Assembly (NCBI GenBank): GCA_002478885.1 | Contig: DLKC01000086.1 | Location: 9,122 to 73,121 of the forward strand | Direction of reading: 5' to 3' | DNA from: Chitinophagaceae bacterium UBA7600 | Lineage (GTDB): Bacteria > Bacteroidota > Bacteroidia > Chitinophagales > Chitinophagaceae | Length of the DNA stretch: 64,000 nucleotides | Shown here: piece by piece, positions 59,406-64,000 of the stretch | Numbering within the stretch: the stretch's first letter is position 1 | Layout: every line of letters begins with the position of its first letter | Notes under the pieces: model-generated | Told to the model about the DNA's origin: nothing | Database searches by the model: none | The model's input: the letters and a program-made list of their open reading frames with translations, nothing else | Position numbers and translations under genes: made by a program

Positions 59406-60920
59406 ATGAGAAATGTTTTCTTGGGGATTGCATTGGTCTTTTTGAGTTGTTCCGAACTATTTGCCCAGCCTTCATTTATGACCGACAGCCTGGACAGTTA
59501 CATTGAACGCGGCATGAAAGACTGGGACATTCCCGGCCTGGCGATTGCAGTAGTTAAAGATGGCAAAGTGGTGGTAATGAAAGGTTATGGCGTTCGTGAC
59601 CTTGGTACAAAAGAACCGGTTGACGAGAATACTTTATTTATGATCGCCAGCAATAGCAAATTGTTTACGGCAACTTCATTGGCGCAACTCGAGTATGATA
59701 AACAGCTTTCTCTGGATGATAAGATTACCAAATATTTTCCACTTTTCAGGCTTGCTGACCGTAATACAAACGATCTTGTTACCATAAGAGATATGCTAAG
59801 CCATCACCTTGGCACCAAAACCTTCCAGGGCGATTTCACTTTTTGGAATTCAGCTCTTACCCGCCAACAGATAATGGATAAAATGAAGCTGTTAAAGCCC
59901 TCGCAAAACTTCCGGCAGAGCTATGGTTATTGCAACAGTTGTTTTTTAACAGCGGGTGAAATTATTCCGGTAGTGTCGGGAAAGCCATGGGAAGTTTATG
60001 TGTACGACAGCCTTGTTGAGCCGCTGGGCATGAGCCATACACAAACACTGGGATATAACATGTCGCAAATGCCTGATGCTGCACGGCCTTACAGCAACGC
60101 ATTTTACGACAGCCTGCAATTACTGCCATATGATCTTGTTGATAACCTTGCTCCTGCCGGCAGCATGGTGAGTTGTGTAAGTGATATAGCCCATTGGCTA
60201 CAGATGCAGCTTGACAGTGGTCGTTATGAAGGTAAACAGGTATTGCCATGGGCCGTGGTTAAGCGCACACGTGAAATGCAGACGATTGTCAGCAGCACAA
60301 AATCGGGCTACTACCCTTCCAACTACTATGGTTACGGAATGGGTATTTTTCAAAGGGACTATAATGGCCGGCAGGTATTCTGGCACACCGGCGGGGCAGA
60401 TGGCTTTGTAACCAACACTTGCTTTGTTCCAGAAGAAAATCTTGGAATAACAATTTTAACCAACAACGACAATCAGAACTTTTTTGAAGCCTTGCGTTAT
60501 ATGATACTTGATGCTTACCTCGACATGCCATATTTCGACAGAAGCGCTATGCAGTTGGAATGGTTTGCAAAAGAACGGCATGAAAGCCTCAATAGAATAA
60601 CAGCATTAAAGGCAAGGCTAAAGGGACAAAAACCTTCGATGCCACTAATTAATTATTCGGGAACTTATGATAATGAGCTTTATGGTTTCATCAGCATCGT
60701 ACCAGATGGAGAGGATCTTAAAATAAAATTCCTCGGTCACAAAAATCTAGTAGCAAAACTTCAATACATGGATAACGATGAATGGCTGATGACTTATAAC
60801 AATCCCGCCTTTGGAATATTTCCGATTAAGTTTAAAACCGAATTCGGGAGGGTTTCTTCAGTTGATATAAAGATGAACGACTTTATAGAATACGACGCAT
60901 ACACATTTATAAAAAATTAA
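59406..60920 (+). CDS. Secreted beta-lactamase-fold serine hydrolase
   Basis: 504 residues, signal peptide ending ELFAQ. Active-site motifs of class C beta-lactamase/DD-peptidase-like enzymes: SxxK at S82-NS-K85, YxN at Y175-C-N177, and HTGGADGF as the KTG equivalent near 330. The C-terminal 120 residues form a separate DUF3471-like beta domain (INYSGTYDNELYGFISIVPDGEDLKIKFLGH). Probable esterase or peptidase, acting in the periplasm or outside. Followed 25 bp later by an M20 peptidase gene, so the two may form an operon. Confidence 0.9.
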   Translation: MRNVFLGIALVFLSCSELFAQPSFMTDSLDSYIERGMKDWDIPGLAIAVVKDGKVVVMKGYGVRDLGTKEPVDENTLFMIASNSKLFTATSLAQLEYDKQLSLDDKITKYFPLFRLADRNTNDLVTIRDMLSHHLGTKTFQGDFTFWNSALTRQQIMDKMKLLKPSQNFRQSYGYCNSCFLTAGEIIPVVSGKPWEVYVYDSLVEPLGMSHTQTLGYNMSQMPDAARPYSNAFYDSLQLLPYDLVDNLAPAGSMVSCVSDIAHWLQMQLDSGRYEGKQVLPWAVVKRTREMQTIVSSTKSGYYPSNYYGYGMGIFQRDYNGRQVFWHTGGADGFVTNTCFVPEENLGITILTNNDNQNFFEALRYMILDAYLDMPYFDRSAMQLEWFAKERHESLNRITALKARLKGQKPSMPLINYSGTYDNELYGFISIVPDGEDLKIKFLGHKNLVAKLQYMDNDEWLMTYNNPAFGIFPIKFKTEFGRVSSVDIKMNDFIEYDAYTFIKN

Positions 60921-60945
60921 AGCCCCGATTTAAACAGTTTAAATA

Positions 60946-62250
60946 ATGCACATGAGAAGATTTCTTTTTATCCTGTTGTGTTTCCCATTTTTTTCCACCG
61001 CCCAGAATACTGATGCTGAGCTTGATAAAAATATTGCTGAGATAAAACCAGAGGTGATCAATTGGAGGCGCTACTTACACCAACATCCCGAACTTTCGAA
61101 CCGCGAGTATAACACAGCCGCCTATGTGGCAGCCTATTTGAAAAAACTCGGGCTTGAGGTACAGGCCGGTGTTGGCAAAACAGGTGTTGTTGGTATCTTA
61201 AAGGGTGGCAAACCCGGACCGGTAATCGCGCTGCGTGCCGATATGGACGGGCTGCCAGTGTTTGAAAGAGTAAATATTCCTTTCGCCTCCAAGGATAGCG
61301 GTGACTATCTTGGCCAGAAAGTCCCCATTATGCACGCCTGTGGCCATGATACCCATGTTGCCATTTTAATGGGCACTGCAGAAGTACTTTCGAAAATGAA
61401 AGGCCAGGTTGCAGGCACTATTAAATTTATTTTCCAGCCAGCTGAAGAAGGCCCGCCTGGCGATGAAGAAGGGGGTGCTCCGCTGATGATAAAAGAAGGG
61501 GTAATGGATAATCCCAAGGTCGACGTTGTATTCGGCTTGCATATTAATTCGCAAACACCTATTGGGCAAATAAGATATACCAGCGGTGGCACTATGGCTG
61601 CCAGCGACTGGTTTACTATAAAAGTAAAAGGCCGCTCTTCTCATGGTTCGCAGCCATGGAGCGGTATAGATCCTGTCGTGGTATCAGCACAAATCATCAC
61701 TGGTTTGCAAACGATTGTAAGCCGGCAGGAAAATTTAACCAAAGACCCTGTGGTAATAACAGTTGGCAAGATCCACAGTGGTGTAAGAAGTAACATTATT
61801 CCAGAAGAAGTGATCATGGAAGGAACTATAAGAACGCTCGATAAGGATATGAGAAAAGACGTCCAAAGTCGCATAATTACTACCGCAACGAAGATTGCCG
61901 AGGCTTCTGGAGCGACGGCGGATGTATCTGTCTCCGGGAAAACAGAACTTACCTACAACGATCCGGCTTTAGTAAAAATGATGTTGCCTTCTATCGAAAA
62001 AGCAGCAGGTGCCGAAAATGTGGCTTCACAAAATGCAGTTACTGGTTCGGAAGACTTTTCGTTTTATGGATTGCATGCCCCTGCATTTTTCTTTTTTCTT
62101 GGAGGAATGCCGGCCGGCGCAGATCCGGTTACAACACCGGCACATCACACTCCTGATTTTTACATCGATGACAGCAGACTGGATGTAGGTGTTAAGGTTT
62201 TTTGCCAGCTGGTATTTGATTATGGCAGGCAAAAAGCTGCAAAGCAGTAG
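60946..62250 (+). CDS. Secreted M20-family amidohydrolase (carboxypeptidase-like)
   Basis: 434 residues, signal peptide ending FSTAQ. Zinc ligands and catalytic residues are visible: HACGHDTHVAIL, FQPAEEGPPGDEEGG, GLHINSQTPIG, and SEDFSFYG near the end. N-acyl-amino-acid or hippurate hydrolase family (IAA-amino acid hydrolase-like); acts on acylated amino acids or small peptides. Exported form, second gene of the pair with the serine hydrolase. Confidence 0.92.
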   Translation: MHMRRFLFILLCFPFFSTAQNTDAELDKNIAEIKPEVINWRRYLHQHPELSNREYNTAAYVAAYLKKLGLEVQAGVGKTGVVGILKGGKPGPVIALRADMDGLPVFERVNIPFASKDSGDYLGQKVPIMHACGHDTHVAILMGTAEVLSKMKGQVAGTIKFIFQPAEEGPPGDEEGGAPLMIKEGVMDNPKVDVVFGLHINSQTPIGQIRYTSGGTMAASDWFTIKVKGRSSHGSQPWSGIDPVVVSAQIITGLQTIVSRQENLTKDPVVITVGKIHSGVRSNIIPEEVIMEGTIRTLDKDMRKDVQSRIITTATKIAEASGATADVSVSGKTELTYNDPALVKMMLPSIEKAAGAENVASQNAVTGSEDFSFYGLHAPAFFFFLGGMPAGADPVTTPAHHTPDFYIDDSRLDVGVKVFCQLVFDYGRQKAAKQ

Positions 62251-62499
62251 CTGCCTGCCGTAGGTGCCAAACTCTTAAATTCCAAACGCAGGAGCAGCGT
62301 TCATTTGAATTAAATTCAAGCAGATATAACAATTTAAAGAAAATACAATTTGTCTTTCAGGCAATTATTAATATTATTGCATCGATTTTTGAACCCCGAA
62401 TAAGGGTATGTAAAAAAATTACCGGTTCTGTTGTATTAATGCTGCACGCATATTGTTTAATTTTTAAATCTTAAATTTCCTTATCAGAAAGTAACACAC

Positions 62500-63138
62500 A
62501 TGAAAAAGGTATTATTACTACTCACAATATCCATGATCTGCACTTATGTAAAAGCACAGTCACCATACAATCAGAATAAAACTTATTTATATGGCTATGG
62601 TGCGGCCAACATCGCATCTCTATACCAATCATCCAGCAATAGCAGCGTTGAGAAATTTAAAGCAATTTGGGCACCTAAAATAGCACTTGCAGTTCGCCAC
62701 GAATATGCAATTTCAAAGGTTGGATACGAATTTGGCGTTCAGGCAACGGAAAAAGGTGCTAAATTTTCTTTGACTGATCAAACAGTTCGTCTGGACTATG
62801 CGCAGGCCTACGCTGATTTTCTTTTGTATTTCCCCTTGACGCACAACAATACTTTCTACTGTGGTGGCGGATTTTTTGGAGGTTACGCATTCCGCAGTAA
62901 AATTGATTCTGCCGGAAGCAGCCATACAATTGAATTCGGTGATAAATGGAAGGCCGTCGACGCAGGTCTGCAGTTGAAAGCAATGGTGAGCCTTAATGAC
63001 AGGTTAACAGTCGGTGCAGAATACAGTTTCGGTTTCTTCCCAGCTTATTACACTACCGACGTCCGCGGTATAGATAATAACGGCAATAACTCGGTGCTAT
63101 CGCTTACACTCGGTTTAAGATTGATACGTTTTAGATAA
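62500..63138 (+). CDS. Outer-membrane beta-barrel protein
   Basis: 212 residues, signal peptide ending VKAQ. Regular amphipathic strands and a C-terminus LGLRLIRF with terminal Phe followed by Arg. The size suggests an 8-strand barrel as in the Bacteroidota outer-membrane-barrel family. The function is unknown. It precedes a very strong terminator shared with the convergent YggS gene. Confidence 0.75.
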   Translation: MKKVLLLLTISMICTYVKAQSPYNQNKTYLYGYGAANIASLYQSSSNSSVEKFKAIWAPKIALAVRHEYAISKVGYEFGVQATEKGAKFSLTDQTVRLDYAQAYADFLLYFPLTHNNTFYCGGGFFGGYAFRSKIDSAGSSHTIEFGDKWKAVDAGLQLKAMVSLNDRLTVGAEYSFGFFPAYYTTDVRGIDNNGNNSVLSLTLGLRLIRFR

Positions 63139-63155
63139 TTTTTCCCCTGGTTTCA

Positions 63156-63199
63156 GGCAATAAAAAACCCTTTTTGTTTCAAAAGGGTTTTTTATTGCC
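63156..63199. terminator. Bidirectional terminator with a 19-bp perfect stem
   Basis: GGCAATAAAAAACCCTTTT and its exact complement enclose a 6-nt loop TGTTTC. The A and T runs on both sides allow termination of both convergent genes. Confidence 0.95.
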
Positions 63200-63205
63200 A
63201 TCATA

Positions 63206-63871
63206 TTAAACTCTTGATCCAAAAAGCAAGCTTCCGATCCTTACCATGCTGCTGCCTTCTTCAACAGCGATCTTGTAATCGCTGCTCATACCCATGCTCA
63301 GGTTATCAAACTGCGTAAAATAACGAGCCTTATACTCGTCGAAAATATTTTTTAACCCACTTAGCTCCTTTCGTATTACAGCTTCGTCATTAGTCAATGA
63401 CGCCATACCCATCAGCCCCCGGATATGCACAAAAGGCAATTGTTCGCCCGTTAAATTCACGATCGCTTCATCCAGTTCAGCACGGCTAAAGCCAAATTTT
63501 GTCTCTTCCTGCGCAATATGAACCTGCAGCAGGCAATTAATCTGTCTTTGCAGTTTCGCTGCTTGCTTGTTTATTTCCTTGAGTAATTTATAGCTGTCAA
63601 CCCCATGTATCATGTACACAAAAGGTAAAATAAATTTTACCTTGTTACTTTGCAAATGCCCGATGAAATGCCATCTGATATCTTGTGGCAACTGCGACTG
63701 CTTATCCCGTAGTTCCTGCACATAATTCTCTCCAAAATCGCGCTGCCCTAATTCATAAAGAGCAAGAATATCGGCAACGGGTTTTGTCTTACTTACCGCA
63801 ATCAATTCAACTTTTTGTGAGTCTAAAAAATCTTTCAGCGCCATCCACGCATCCTTATTAACTGGCATCAT
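63206..63871 (-). CDS. yggS: YggS-family PLP-binding protein
   Basis: 221 residues, alanine-racemase-like barrel without a C-terminal domain. The PLP lysine is in ELIAVSKTKP; other family blocks are FGENYVQELRDK, RWHFIGHLQSNK and SMGMSSDYKIAVEEGSSMVRIGS(L/A)LFG. Maintains PLP homeostasis. The start is ATG at 63871 (63868 is a second ATG). The last 129 bp of the window hold nothing recognised. Confidence 0.96.
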   Translation of the reverse strand: MMPVNKDAWMALKDFLDSQKVELIAVSKTKPVADILALYELGQRDFGENYVQELRDKQSQLPQDIRWHFIGHLQSNKVKFILPFVYMIHGVDSYKLLKEINKQAAKLQRQINCLLQVHIAQEETKFGFSRAELDEAIVNLTGEQLPFVHIRGLMGMASLTNDEAVIRKELSGLKNIFDEYKARYFTQFDNLSMGMSSDYKIAVEEGSSMVRIGSLLFGSRV

Positions 63872-64000
63872 TGTCTTTTTCTGGTGGCGGTAAAATTAAA
63901 GCAATGCCAGCTTATAAATGGCAGCTTTGAATAGGTGACATTAAAACTGAGGCTTTTTGTAACCAGCTTTTAAGCTTTATGGCATCACCTGTTGCCACGC

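Overview
The window looks like chromosomal DNA of a Bacteroidota bacterium, most likely of the family Chitinophagaceae. The basis is a type IX secretion sorting domain, many outer-membrane beta-barrels, DUF5777, DUF6134 and DUF4965-type proteins, a glutaminase-like enzyme, a bifunctional HisB, and a promoter matching the Bacteroidota TTTG-N19-TAnnTTTG consensus. The genus is not assigned.

Layout. 1-4.9 kb: the end of a Glu/Leu/Phe/Val dehydrogenase, a T9SS cargo protein, lipA, a beta-barrel and an OsmC protein. 4.9-24.3 kb: an amino-acid block on the minus strand. It reads hisG-hisD-hisC-(PQQ sugar dehydrogenase)-(cytochrome c)-hisB, then a plus-strand island (CAP protein, two acetyltransferase-like genes), then trpE-G-D-C-F-(GNAT)-B-A-hisH-hisA-hisF. 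The his genes keep the canonical order G-D-C-B-H-A-F, but a complete trp operon sits between B and H, and hisI/hisE are absent. Both operons start with a ribosome-mediated attenuator: a hisL peptide with five His codons (24225-24263) and a trpL peptide with three consecutive Trp codons (14930-14992). Each is followed by mutually exclusive terminator and antiterminator pairings. Because hisH overlaps trpA by one base, hisHAF probably lies under tryptophan control.

24.5-33.5 kb: an ECF sigma factor with an overlapping barrel protein that carries an inner-membrane helix, a tandem pair of 331-residue HTH-type proteins, a DUF6134 protein, a CPA1 antiporter, a DUF1624 protein and an SMP-30 family lactonase. 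33.8-44.5 kb: a plus-strand respiratory cluster. It holds an ethylbenzene-dehydrogenase-like haem lipoprotein, two small lipoproteins with CX4CH motifs, two DUF5777 barrels, a YceI lipoprotein, a monohaem cytochrome c, a small membrane protein, a four-cluster Fe-S protein, an NrfD-type quinone-interacting protein and a membrane-anchored periplasmic protein. No molybdopterin catalytic subunit is present. FNR/FixK-like dyads precede its middle section. I infer an electron-transfer chain running from quinol through the periplasm to the outer membrane. 44.6-64 kb: mostly housekeeping genes (plsC, ung, tRNA-Arg, a BamA/TamA-like protein, a DUF4965 enzyme, a glycosidase, mlaEFD, a nucleotide phosphodiesterase, NUDIX, thioredoxin, Gfo/Idh/MocA, a serine hydrolase, an M20 peptidase, a barrel, YggS).

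Across the window there are about 31 copies of a 20-bp sequence (GTACAAGTGTGCGACGCAAC and variants). They lie only between genes. Twelve lie 35-46 bp past a stop codon in one fixed orientation, and some form inverted pairs with their GTAC ends facing inward. This looks like a REP/BIME-like or 3'-UTR element family. It also misleads start-codon calls, because several reading frames run into it.
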